Assembly: GCA_947175305.1 (NCBI GenBank) | Contig: CAMWMO010000127.1 | Location: forward strand, 1-5,805 | DNA length: 5,805 nt | Origin: an uncultured Lachnospiraceae bacterium | Lineage (GTDB): Bacteria; Bacillota; Clostridia; Lachnospirales; Lachnospiraceae | Direction: 5' to 3' | Made by a program: the position numbers and the translations under genes | Shown here: positions 1 through 5,805 of the stretch, piece by piece | Layout: every line of letters begins with the position of its first letter | Numbering within the stretch: position 1 is the first letter of the stretch | Notes under the pieces: generated by a model | The model's database searches: none | The model's input: the letters and a program-made list of their open reading frames with translations, nothing else | Told to the model about the DNA's origin: nothing

Positions 1-142
1 CTTTAAATGTATGATGCTCCACCGCTCCGGTCTCCCGGTGTAATACCAGCAGTCTAGAAGCCGATCGGTCCTCAAGCGGATCCTGTGCGATCAACTCCTG
101 CGGCAGATCAAAATAAAAATCCGACGTCTTTAATTCTGTCAT
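1..142 (-). CDS. queA: QueA, S-adenosylmethionine:tRNA ribosyltransferase-isomerase (N-terminal fragment, cut by window edge)
   Basis: Only the first 47 codons are visible, starting at ATG 142-140 and running off the left edge. The encoded start, [20 protein letters not shown], followed by [19 protein letters not shown], matches the well-known QueA N-terminus (KTSDF-[YF]-x-LPxELIAQxPLxxR-x-SRLLVL). QueA transfers and isomerises the ribosyl group of S-adenosylmethionine onto 7-aminomethyl-7-deazaguanine in tRNA, making epoxyqueuosine at the wobble position of tRNAs with GUN anticodons (Asp, Asn, His, Tyr). It is cytoplasmic. The start codon lies 9 bases after the aminopeptidase stop, and its Shine-Dalgarno GAGGA (153-149) overlaps that stop codon, so translation is probably coupled. 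No break is visible in the part present. The rest of the gene, including the catalytic region, is outside the window, so completeness cannot be judged. Confidence 0.93.
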   Translation of the reverse strand, partial: MTELKTSDFYFDLPQELIAQDPLEDRSASRLLVLHRETGAVEHHTFK

Positions 143-148
143 TACTTA

Positions 149-153
149 TCCTC
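149..153 (-). promoter_or_regulatory. queA ribosome binding site overlapping the upstream stop codon
   Basis: Read on the minus strand, the aminopeptidase stop TGA (154-152) runs straight into GGA, giving GAGGA at 153-149, six bases before the queA ATG at 142. The ribosome that terminates on the aminopeptidase therefore sits on the queA initiation region. This layout typically goes with translational coupling, and it supports the ATG at 142 as the queA start. Confidence 0.6.
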
Positions 154-1573
154 ACATATTGGCATTCTCTAAAAATGCCACATAGCCCCGCTTAGCTTCG
201 TACACATCCGCCTTGCTGGTGGCCTCCCAGGGCGCATGCATATTGAGCACAGCCACGCCGCTGTCTATCACATTCATGCCGTAAAGCGCAAGAATATAGG
301 CGATCGTACCGCCGCCGCCCAGATCCACCTTGCCAAGCTCAGCCGTCTGGAAGTTCACCTTCTCTTTCTCAAAGATTGCCCGGATATGCCCCAGATACTC
401 CGCGTTAGCGTCGTTGGAACCGGATTTTCCGCCTCTTCCTGTAAACTTATTAAACACCATGCCGCCGCCCAGATAAGCCACATTTTTCTTGTCAAAGCTG
501 GACGCATAGGTGGGATCGTAAGCGCTGCTCACATCGGAAGAAAGCATACAGGAATGCGCCAGACATCTGCGCAGATTCAGATCACTGTATTCACCCAGCA
601 GATTCATGACCTCCGCCACTGCATTTTCAAAGAATTTAGACTGCATACCGGTTGCCCCTACACTGCCGATCTCCTCCTTATCCACCAGAATGCAGCAAGC
701 TGTCCGTTTCGTCTTAGCCGGAAGCTCCAGCATTGCTTTCATGGAAGAGAATGCGCATACGCGGTCATCCTGCCCATAGGACAAGATCATGCTCCGGTCA
801 AATCCGGCCTCCTTGGCCTTTCCCGCAGGCACCACCTCAAGCTCCGCGGAAACAAAATCCTCCTCCGCAATGCCATAGTTCTTCTCCAGAATATCCAGAA
901 TGCCCTTTTTCACGGCATCTTTCTGTGCGCTCTTCTCCTCATCCTCCGTTTTCTTCTTATCCACCACAAGGGGCTTATTCCCCACAATGATATCCAGGGC
1001 TTCACCCTCGATCACTTTGTTTGCTTTCTTCTCAAGCTGCTCATACGCCAGATGGATCAAAAGATCGGAGACAAAAAACACCGGATCGTCCTCGTTTTCT
1101 CCCACGTTGATCTCCACGGTACTTCCATCCTTCTTCACCACCACGCCGTGAATGGAAAGTGGGATCGTCACCCACTGGTACTTTTTCACGCCGCCGTAAT
1201 AGTGAGTATCCAGATAGGCGAAGCCGCCGTCCTCATAAAGAGGATTCTGCTTGACATCCAGCCGGGGAGAATCGATGTGAGCCCCCAGGATATTCATGCC
1301 GTTCTCCATCTTCTCCTGACCGATCTGGAAAAATACGATGGACTTATTCATCCACACAGAGTAGACCTTATCTCCTGTCTTTAACTTTTTCCCGTCCTTT
1401 ATCAATGCCTCAAGCTCCTGATAGCCCGCAGCTTCCACGGTATTCACGATCTGGTCGATGCACTCTCTCTCCGTCTTTCCGTTGTCCAAAAAATCCATAT
1501 ATTCTCTTGCGAAAACATCCACTTCCTTTAACTGCTTCGCATTGTAGGTCTCCCAGGTATTTTTCTGTTCCAT
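152..1573 (-). CDS. M18 family zinc aminopeptidase (aspartyl/leucyl aminopeptidase type)
   Basis: The 473-residue product is a cytosolic di-zinc exopeptidase that removes N-terminal residues from peptides. The M18 metal and catalytic motifs are visible in order: GAHIDSPR (His99), YGQDDR (bridging Asp269 or its neighbour), DKEEIGS (Glu300 general base and Glu301 ligand), SSDVSSAYDP (Asp347) and NMHAPWE (His446). Length fits the bacterial ApeA/ApeB-like group, usually about 430-480. A charged lysine/glutamate-rich stretch near residues 206-223 probably belongs to the domain inserted in M18 proteins that supports oligomerisation. No signal peptide is present. The ATG at 1573 is backed by AAAGGAG at 1587-1581 with a 7-base spacer. 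The gene starts 28 bases after pheT with no terminator between, so it probably depends on the upstream T-box promoter. Which N-terminal residue it prefers (acidic or hydrophobic) cannot be read from the sequence, so no symbol is given. Confidence 0.93.
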   Translation of the reverse strand: MEQKNTWETYNAKQLKEVDVFAREYMDFLDNGKTERECIDQIVNTVEAAGYQELEALIKDGKKLKTGDKVYSVWMNKSIVFFQIGQEKMENGMNILGAHIDSPRLDVKQNPLYEDGGFAYLDTHYYGGVKKYQWVTIPLSIHGVVVKKDGSTVEINVGENEDDPVFFVSDLLIHLAYEQLEKKANKVIEGEALDIIVGNKPLVVDKKKTEDEEKSAQKDAVKKGILDILEKNYGIAEEDFVSAELEVVPAGKAKEAGFDRSMILSYGQDDRVCAFSSMKAMLELPAKTKRTACCILVDKEEIGSVGATGMQSKFFENAVAEVMNLLGEYSDLNLRRCLAHSCMLSSDVSSAYDPTYASSFDKKNVAYLGGGMVFNKFTGRGGKSGSNDANAEYLGHIRAIFEKEKVNFQTAELGKVDLGGGGTIAYILALYGMNVIDSGVAVLNMHAPWEATSKADVYEAKRGYVAFLENANM

Positions 1574-1601
1574 GTCACAGCTCCTTTCTTTTTTGCACTT
1601 C

Positions 1602-4022
1602 TTAACTTCTCAGCTCGATGCCCATGCCTTCCAGGCCATTTAAGATCTTCTTCATAGCGCCTGACACATCCGCCTCTTCCAGGGTTCTGTCTAAAGCGCG
1701 GAAGGTGATGGAATATGCCATGGACTTATAGCCCTTCTTGATCTGGTCGCCCTCGTAGATATCAAAGAGCCGGTAATCCTCTAAGATCTTACCGCCGCGC
1801 TGCGCGATCATCGCTTCGATCTGCCCCGCCATGACTTCCTTGGGCACCACCATACTGATATCACGGAGCACTGCAGGATATTTCGCAATTCCCTCATACT
1901 TCCGGTCAAAGGTGGCAAAAGGAAGGATCTCAGGCATATCCAGAACAGCCACATAGGCTCTGGTCTTCAGATCATAATTGTCGCAGACCTCCGGGTGTAC
2001 CTCGCCCAGATATCCGATGATTTTGTTCTCATATAAAATGTTCGCCTGTCTTCCCGGATGCAGATAATTTCTGTTCGCCTTCGGGTCATAGACCGCTTTC
2101 TTTTTCATGCCGATGCACTCAAAGAACTCCTCCAGCACACCCTTCATGGTAAAGAAGTCTCCCTCTCCGTACATGCCTAGTGTAAACTGCATCCGCTCCT
2201 CAGGAAGCTCTGTCAAAGGCAGGGCCTTCGGCAGATAGATATTCCCCAGCTCATACAGGCGTACGTTCTTATTTCGTCTGTTATAGTTGGTAGCAAGGCT
2301 GGTCAACATTCCGTTTAAAGAAAGTGTTCGCATAATGGAGAAATCTTCCCCCAGCGGATTGGCTATAGTGATAGCTTTCCTAGCCGGATTGTCTGCGGAG
2401 AGCAACAGCTTATCGAATACTTTAGGACTCTCGAAGGAATAGCACATGCCCTGAGAGAAGCCACAGTATTCCGCAATATCCCTTGCCTTCTGCTCTATGC
2501 GCAGCTTAAAGGGCAGCTTGCCCGTGGTGGCCTCACCGGTAGGAAGAGTTGTGGGAATCTTGTCATAGCCGTAAAACCGCGCCACTTCCTCCGCAATATC
2601 GCACTGTCTTAAAATATCCTGCCGGAAAGTGGGCACGATCAGTTCCTTCTTCTCCGCATCATAGCGCACCTCGATCATTTTAAAGATCTCCAGCATTTCC
2701 GCCTCGGAGACATCCGTACCCAGCAGCTTATTGTAGCTTTCCGGCTCGAAAGGAAGCACCACTTCCTCCTTCAGTTCGCCCTTCACATCTACGATACCGC
2801 TCACAACTTCTCCGCAGCCCAGCTCCTCAATGAGCTGGCAGGCTCTGTTGATGGCAGCTTCCGCATTGTGAGGATCAAGTCCTTTTTCAAACTTGCCGGA
2901 TGCATCCGTGCGCAGGCCCACGCGCTTCGCCGATTTACGGATATTAGCACCGATAAAGGTAGCCGCCTCGAAGAGCACTGTGGTCACATCATCGGTGATC
3001 TTGGAATTTTCACCACCCATGATTCCGGCAATGCCCACCTCTTTCTCCGCATCGCATATCATCAGAACATCCTCATCCAGCTTCCGCTCCTGTCCGTCCA
3101 GGGTCTGGAACACATCCCCGTTCTTGGCACGGCGGACGATGATCTTATTCCCTGCAATGGTGCTGAGATCGTAGGCATGCATGGGCTGTCCGTACTCTTC
3201 CATCACATAGTTCGTGATATCCACCAGATTATTGATGGGACGGATCCCGCTTGCCGCAAGGCGTCTCTGCATCCACTTGGGGGAAGGACCGATTTTGATA
3301 TTCTTACACACTCTCGCACAGTATCTGGGGCACAGTTCCTTGTCCTGCACTTCCACAGAAATGTAGTCCTCCGCCTTTTCGCCGTTGCCCTTCACTGCCA
3401 CTTCCGGCAGGATAAAAGGTTTTCTGAAGGTAGCCGCCGCCTCTCTGGCGATACCGATCACACTATAACAGTCTACGCGGTTTGAGGTGACTTCATACTC
3501 AAATACGGTATCCCGAAGGCCCAGCGCTTCCACCGCATCTGCGCCTACTTCCACATCATCCTCAAAAATATATATACCAAGCTCCGGCGCTTCCGGATAC
3601 ATATCCCGGCTGGAGCCCAACTCCTCAATGGAGCACATCATACCGTTGGAGGGCACACCTCGCAGCTTTCCTGCCTTTATCACAATCCCTTCTTCCGGCA
3701 ACGGTCCGCCATCGTGGCCTCCCGCCACTTTACCGCCATCCAAAACCACCGGCACCTTATCGCCCTCCTTCACATTGGGCGCTCCTGTGACGATTTGAAT
3801 GACCTCTTTTCCGATATTGACCTGACAGACGATCAGTTTGTCCGCATCCGGATGCTTTTCGATCTTTTCAATCTGCCCCACCACGATCTTCTCCAGATTT
3901 TTGTCAAGTCTGGTATATCCCTCTACCTTAGTACCGGAGAGCGTCATCGCATCCATATACTCCTGATCCGTGCAGGAAAGCTCCGGCACATAAGCCTTGA
4001 TCCATGATAATGCTGTATTCAT
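1602..4022 (-). CDS. pheT: Phenylalanyl-tRNA synthetase beta subunit
   Basis: This 806-residue protein is the beta subunit of the alpha2-beta2 enzyme that charges tRNA-Phe. Full-length bacterial PheT is about 780-810. Domains in order: B1 start (1-38, MNTALSWIKAYVP); EMAP-II-like OB fold binding tRNA (about 42-150, IEKIEKHPDADKL, VTGAPN); B1 return and B3/B4 editing domain (about 175-390), which hydrolyses Tyr-tRNA-Phe, with GQPMHAYD (His282), GIMGGENS, LFEAATF (Glu352) and GLRTDASGKFEKGLDP; B5 domain (about 420-490, ending DIAEEVARFYGYDKIP); inactive class II-like core (about 495-700); and C-terminal FDX-ACB anticodon-binding fold (about 713-806, KYPAVLRDISMVV). No domain is missing. The start at 4022 matches the conserved family N-terminus although its Shine-Dalgarno lies unusually far upstream. 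It follows pheS by 30 bases and precedes the aminopeptidase by 28. Confidence 0.98.
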   Translation of the reverse strand: MNTALSWIKAYVPELSCTDQEYMDAMTLSGTKVEGYTRLDKNLEKIVVGQIEKIEKHPDADKLIVCQVNIGKEVIQIVTGAPNVKEGDKVPVVLDGGKVAGGHDGGPLPEEGIVIKAGKLRGVPSNGMMCSIEELGSSRDMYPEAPELGIYIFEDDVEVGADAVEALGLRDTVFEYEVTSNRVDCYSVIGIAREAAATFRKPFILPEVAVKGNGEKAEDYISVEVQDKELCPRYCARVCKNIKIGPSPKWMQRRLAASGIRPINNLVDITNYVMEEYGQPMHAYDLSTIAGNKIIVRRAKNGDVFQTLDGQERKLDEDVLMICDAEKEVGIAGIMGGENSKITDDVTTVLFEAATFIGANIRKSAKRVGLRTDASGKFEKGLDPHNAEAAINRACQLIEELGCGEVVSGIVDVKGELKEEVVLPFEPESYNKLLGTDVSEAEMLEIFKMIEVRYDAEKKELIVPTFRQDILRQCDIAEEVARFYGYDKIPTTLPTGEATTGKLPFKLRIEQKARDIAEYCGFSQGMCYSFESPKVFDKLLLSADNPARKAITIANPLGEDFSIMRTLSLNGMLTSLATNYNRRNKNVRLYELGNIYLPKALPLTELPEERMQFTLGMYGEGDFFTMKGVLEEFFECIGMKKKAVYDPKANRNYLHPGRQANILYENKIIGYLGEVHPEVCDNYDLKTRAYVAVLDMPEILPFATFDRKYEGIAKYPAVLRDISMVVPKEVMAGQIEAMIAQRGGKILEDYRLFDIYEGDQIKKGYKSMAYSITFRALDRTLEEADVSGAMKKILNGLEGMGIELRS

Positions 4023-4036
4023 AATTTTTAAACCAT

Positions 4037-4045
4037 TCCTTTCCT
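4037..4045 (-). promoter_or_regulatory. pheT Shine-Dalgarno with long spacer
   Basis: The only purine-rich site before pheT is AGGAAAGGA at 4045-4037. It ends 14 bases before the ATG at 4022, against a usual 5-9. An ATG at 4036-4034 lies five bases after the upstream AGGA half (4045-4042) and opens a two-codon frame (ATG GTT TAA, ending 4028). The pheT ATG at 4022 still holds, because the encoded MNTALSWIKAYV is the conserved PheT N-terminus and the nearer ATG is closed at once by a stop. The intervening bases are A/T-rich. Confidence 0.55.
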
Positions 4046-4052
4046 ACAATGC

Positions 4053-5072
4053 TTAGAACTGCTTCAAGAAGCGGATATCGTTCTCATATAACAGTCTCAT
4101 GTCGTCAATCTCATATTTTAACAGCGCGATACGCTCCAATCCTACACCAAAGGCAAAACCCGTATACTGCTCCGGATCGATTCCGCTCATCTCCAATACG
4201 TGAGGATGCACCATACCGCACCCCAGAATCTCGATCCAGCCTTCGCCCTTGCAGAACCGGCAGCCTTTGCCGCCGCACTTAAAGCAGCTCACATCCATCT
4301 CCGCGCTGGGCTCTGTAAAGGGGAAATGGTGAGGTCTGAATTTGACCTTGGTCTCCTCGCCGAACAGCTCTGCCGCAAACTCCGCAAGCGTTCCTTTCAG
4401 ATCCGCAAAAGTAATATTCTTATCGATCACCAGTCCCTCGATCTGATGGAAGGAGGGGGAATGAGTCGCATCCACCTCATCGGAACGGAATACCCGCCCC
4501 GGCGCGATCATACGGATAGGGAGTTTCCCTTTCTCCATCTCGTGCACCTGGGTGGACGAGGTCTGTGTCCGCAGCAGAATGTCTCCGGTGATATAGAAGG
4601 TATCCTGCTCATCCTTTGCGGGATGATCCGCGGGGATATTCAACGCCTCGAAGTTATAATAATCCCTCTCCACATCGGGCCCTTCTACCACCTCGTAGCC
4701 CATGCCGATGAAGATTCTCTCCACTTCCTCCAGAGCGATGGTGTTCGGATGACGGTGTCCCATGTTTGCTTTCTGCGCCGGCAGTGTTACGTCGATGACC
4801 TCCTTTTTAAGCTTGGCCTCTCTGACCGCCCGCTCCATTTTCTTGACGGATGCTTCCAAAACCCTTTCAATCTCCTCACGGGTCTCATTGACAAGCTGTC
4901 CCACCTTGGGCCGATCCTCCGGCGCTACATCCTTCATACTCTTTAATACTGCCGTCAACTCTCCCTTTTTGCCCAGATAATTGACCCGGACTTCATTGAG
5001 TCGATCCAGGGCGTCGCTCGCCTCGATCTGGCGCAGTGCCTCCGCCTTGATCTGTTCCAATTTCTCCTTCAT
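4053..5072 (-). CDS. pheS: Phenylalanyl-tRNA synthetase alpha subunit
   Basis: This 339-residue catalytic subunit activates phenylalanine with ATP and transfers it to tRNA-Phe, in a cytoplasmic tetramer with PheT. An N-terminal charged coiled-coil arm (about 1-90) that contacts tRNA precedes the class II core. Visible core signatures are MGHRHPN (104-110), [15 protein letters not shown] (131-145), motif 2 around [20 protein letters not shown] (191-210), [12 protein letters not shown] (250-261), [10 protein letters not shown] (281-290) and motif 3 [10 protein letters not shown] (305-314), with the usual C-terminus NDIRFLKQF. The alanine of GFAFG, which shapes the Phe pocket in this family, is present. 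A four-cysteine insert (Cys263, 266, 271, 274), absent from E. coli PheS, is typical of Gram-positive enzymes. The start at 5072 has AGGAG at 5084-5080 with a 7-base spacer and lies 55 bases after the T-box terminator's T run. Length is normal for the family. Confidence 0.98.
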   Translation of the reverse strand: MKEKLEQIKAEALRQIEASDALDRLNEVRVNYLGKKGELTAVLKSMKDVAPEDRPKVGQLVNETREEIERVLEASVKKMERAVREAKLKKEVIDVTLPAQKANMGHRHPNTIALEEVERIFIGMGYEVVEGPDVERDYYNFEALNIPADHPAKDEQDTFYITGDILLRTQTSSTQVHEMEKGKLPIRMIAPGRVFRSDEVDATHSPSFHQIEGLVIDKNITFADLKGTLAEFAAELFGEETKVKFRPHHFPFTEPSAEMDVSCFKCGGKGCRFCKGEGWIEILGCGMVHPHVLEMSGIDPEQYTGFAFGVGLERIALLKYEIDDMRLLYENDIRFLKQF

Positions 5073-5127
5073 AGCCGCTCTCCTTTTTCTATTGATTTTT
5101 CTGTTTTCTGACTCTGCTTATTCGCGC

Positions 5128-5160
5128 AAAAAAATCCCATGCGTCATAAGACACATGGGA
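5128..5160 (-). terminator. Intrinsic terminator of the T-box leader
   Basis: TCCCATGTGTC (5160-5150) pairs with GACGCATGGGA (5145-5135) as an 11-base-pair stem with one G-U pair and a TTAT loop, followed by seven T (5134-5128) in the direction of transcription. It ends transcription when charged tRNA-Phe keeps the antiterminator from forming. It may also stop transcripts arriving from the upstream membrane-protein gene, which has no terminator of its own. Confidence 0.93.
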
Positions 5161-5194
5161 CGAATATAATCCGCGGTACCACCCAATTTCCCAT
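5155..5194 (-). promoter_or_regulatory. T-box antiterminator
   Basis: ATGGGA (5194-5189) can pair with TCCCAT (5160-5155), enclosing the T-box core with its UGGU bulge (5181-5178). The 3' arm is the same TCCCAT that forms the left arm of the terminator, so the two folds exclude each other. This is the standard T-box switch. The fourth bulge base U is the one expected for a tRNA with discriminator A73, which tRNA-Phe normally has (family knowledge, not visible here). Confidence 0.85.
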
Positions 5195-5425
5195 TGCTTC
5201 CGGACGTTTTCGCCGATGCAACGGACACTCCACTCGGCGTAACGTGCCGCCACGTCCTGTGCTACTGAGATTTATCCATTTTGCGGTAAATCAGTTCACC
5301 CAGACAGCTCCGGTGGGAAATTCGGAAATATTCTGAACCGAAGGGAACTTACAGCCGATGATTCCCTCTCTCTGACGGAAAAAGATTTCCTACTGAACAC
5401 CTTCCTCGCTTTTAACCTATCTGCT

Positions 5426-5454
5426 ATTTTAGTGACTTTCTCTCGACTTGTCAA
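5426..5454 (-). promoter_or_regulatory. Sigma-A type promoter of the pheST operon
   Basis: A perfect -35 TTGACA (5454-5449), a 17-base spacer and a -10 TAAAAT (5431-5426, one mismatch to TATAAT) lie just before the T-box Stem I. The expected transcription start is near 5420-5418. The whole promoter lies within the last codons of the upstream gene, and the first three bases of the -10 box are that gene's TAA stop codon. Spacing and position make this the main promoter for the leader and pheS. Confidence 0.9.
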
Positions 5455-5805
5455 GCCACCCGAACAGAAATTTATAAACCGGCCCGAAATATCTGTTGAC
5501 GTGAGCGCCAATCATCAAAATATACATCAGCATATAAAACCAGAGCATCAAAATGACTACTGTGGTCAAGCTTCCGTAGGTGCCAAAGCCGTTAAAATGA
5601 TCCACATACACGGCAAAGGCAAAGGAAGCCGCACTCCACAACACCGCTGCAAAAGCCGCTCCCGGAAGCTGCTGTTTGAAACGGAGCTTCCTGCTGGGTA
5701 CAAAAGCGTAAATCATCGCGAAGATAAAGGTCAGAATCACCCAGGAGATCAAAAATCGAAAATGCATGATAAAACTTACTACAATATGAAGCGTCGGTAT
5801 ATCGG
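5429..5805 (-). CDS. YihY/BrkB-family (UPF0761) inner membrane protein, C-terminal fragment
   Basis: The frame is open to the right edge, so the N-terminal part of the gene lies outside the window. Counting from the edge, 124 complete codons are visible, beginning DIPTLHIVVSFI and ending DKSRESH at TAA 5431-5429. Three hydrophobic segments are clear: about residues 8-38 (FLISWVILTFIFAMIYAFVP), about 47-67 after the polar RKLRFKQQ loop (PGAAFAAVLWSAASFAFAVY), and about 77-101 (SLTTVVILMLWFYMLMYILM). The P-G-A-x-F-A-A-x-L-W and Y-G-S-L-x-x-V-x-x-L-x-L-W-F-Y signatures, then a G-A-H/E-x-N motif, are characteristic of the YihY/BrkB family. These are six-helix membrane proteins of unsettled function. 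They were once mis-annotated as ribonuclease BN. The pheST promoter lies inside the end of this gene, so it is a separate upstream unit. The methionine at 5767 is internal and is not a plausible start. Confidence 0.88.
   Translation of the reverse strand, partial: DIPTLHIVVSFIMHFRFLISWVILTFIFAMIYAFVPSRKLRFKQQLPGAAFAAVLWSAASFAFAVYVDHFNGFGTYGSLTTVVILMLWFYMLMYILMIGAHVNRYFGPVYKFLFGWLDKSRESH

Larger units (their letters stand above)
5128..5420 (-). promoter_or_regulatory. T-box riboswitch, tRNA-Phe specific, upstream of pheST
   Basis: The leader RNA runs from the promoter to the terminator T run. Stem I begins with AGC (5410-5408) pairing GCT (5308-5306), then a GA-rich kink-turn-like internal loop (GAGGAA/GGA), then GGTG (5401-5398) with CACC (5315-5312). 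The specifier loop has AGTA (5394-5391) facing GAA (5323-5321), directly followed by TTTC (5320-5317), so either register reads a Phe codon. GGAAAT (5390-5385) pairs ATTTCC (5329-5324) above it. The distal part carries the conserved AGAGAG (5373-5368) and GGGAA/TTCCC (5366-5362 and 5347-5343). Further helices are GATTTA/TAAATC (5292-5287, 5274-5269) and GGAC/GTCC (5257-5254, 5226-5223) enclosing GGCG/CGCC. The T-box core GGGTGGTACCGCGG (5184-5171) offers UGGU to the tRNA ACCA end. Uncharged tRNA-Phe should stabilise antitermination and switch on the genes downstream. Confidence 0.95.

Noticed and set aside
236..1384. Plus-strand open frame of 382 codons antisense to the M18 aminopeptidase
   Set aside because: The product is rich in His, Leu, Ile and Arg in the pattern expected from reversed codons of the minus-strand gene. 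It has no recognisable domain and no convincing ribosome binding site, and it lies wholly within a well-supported gene.
2868..3485. Plus-strand open frame of 205 codons antisense to pheT
   Set aside because: It is a shadow of the pheT editing-domain coding sequence. No domain, no independent promoter and no ribosome binding site were seen.
4200..4946. Plus-strand open frame of 248 codons antisense to pheS
   Set aside because: It lies inside pheS and mirrors its codon structure. The peptide has no family resemblance that I recognise.
5128..5420. A novel structured RNA in the 350-base gap before pheS
   Set aside because: The AGAGAG element, the specifier loop, the GGGTGGTACCGCGG core and the overlapping antiterminator/terminator identify it as a known T-box riboswitch.
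5296..5511. Minus-strand 71-codon frame spanning the end of the YihY-family gene and the T-box Stem I
   Set aside because: It begins in another frame of a real coding region, runs through the promoter and ends inside structured leader RNA. Its only start lies upstream of the mapped promoter elements, so it is not a leader peptide of the pheST transcript.
5429..5767. Treating the YihY-family fragment as a complete 112-residue protein starting at 5767
   Set aside because: The frame continues without a stop to the window edge, with hydrophobic residues of the same membrane segment before that methionine, and the family is about 270-300 residues long.
1..5805. Search for mobile elements, CRISPR arrays, tRNA or rRNA genes, defence genes or long repeats
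   Set aside because: Nothing of these kinds was seen by eye. The window is filled by housekeeping genes and one leader, with short intergenic gaps and no sign of gene transfer.

Overview
The window reads as an ordinary chromosomal housekeeping locus of a low-to-mid GC Gram-positive bacterium, most likely a Clostridia member of the Lachnospiraceae type. This placement is inferred from four things: a tRNA-Phe T-box leader ahead of pheS, the four-cysteine insert in PheS, strong AGGAG-type ribosome binding sites, and the style of the M18 aminopeptidase. No species can be named from the sequence alone. Every real gene lies on the minus strand, so transcription runs from the right end to the left end.

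Right to left, the layout is as follows. (1) 5805-5429: the C-terminal part of a YihY/BrkB-family membrane protein, cut by the window edge. (2) 5454-5426: a near-consensus sigma-A promoter (TTGACA, 17 bases, TAAAAT) inside the end of that gene, with its -10 box sharing bases with the gene's stop codon. (3) About 5420-5128: a complete T-box riboswitch with Stem I, a specifier region reading UUU/UUC, a Stem II/III region, an antiterminator with a UGGU bulge, and an intrinsic terminator. (4) 5072-4053: pheS. (5) 4022-1602: pheT. (6) 1573-152: an M18 zinc aminopeptidase. (7) 142-1: the start of queA, cut by the window edge.

The four genes downstream of the T-box are separated by 30, 28 and 9 bases, with no terminator between them, so they look like one transcription unit. 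When uncharged tRNA-Phe accumulates, the leader should antiterminate and raise both subunits of phenylalanyl-tRNA synthetase, and probably the aminopeptidase and QueA as well. The synthetase genes are textbook. The more interesting point is that a peptide-degrading enzyme and a tRNA-modification enzyme appear to sit under a phenylalanine-specific switch. I found no mobile element, CRISPR array, tRNA or rRNA gene, and no evidence of an undescribed system. All large plus-strand open frames are antisense shadows of these genes.
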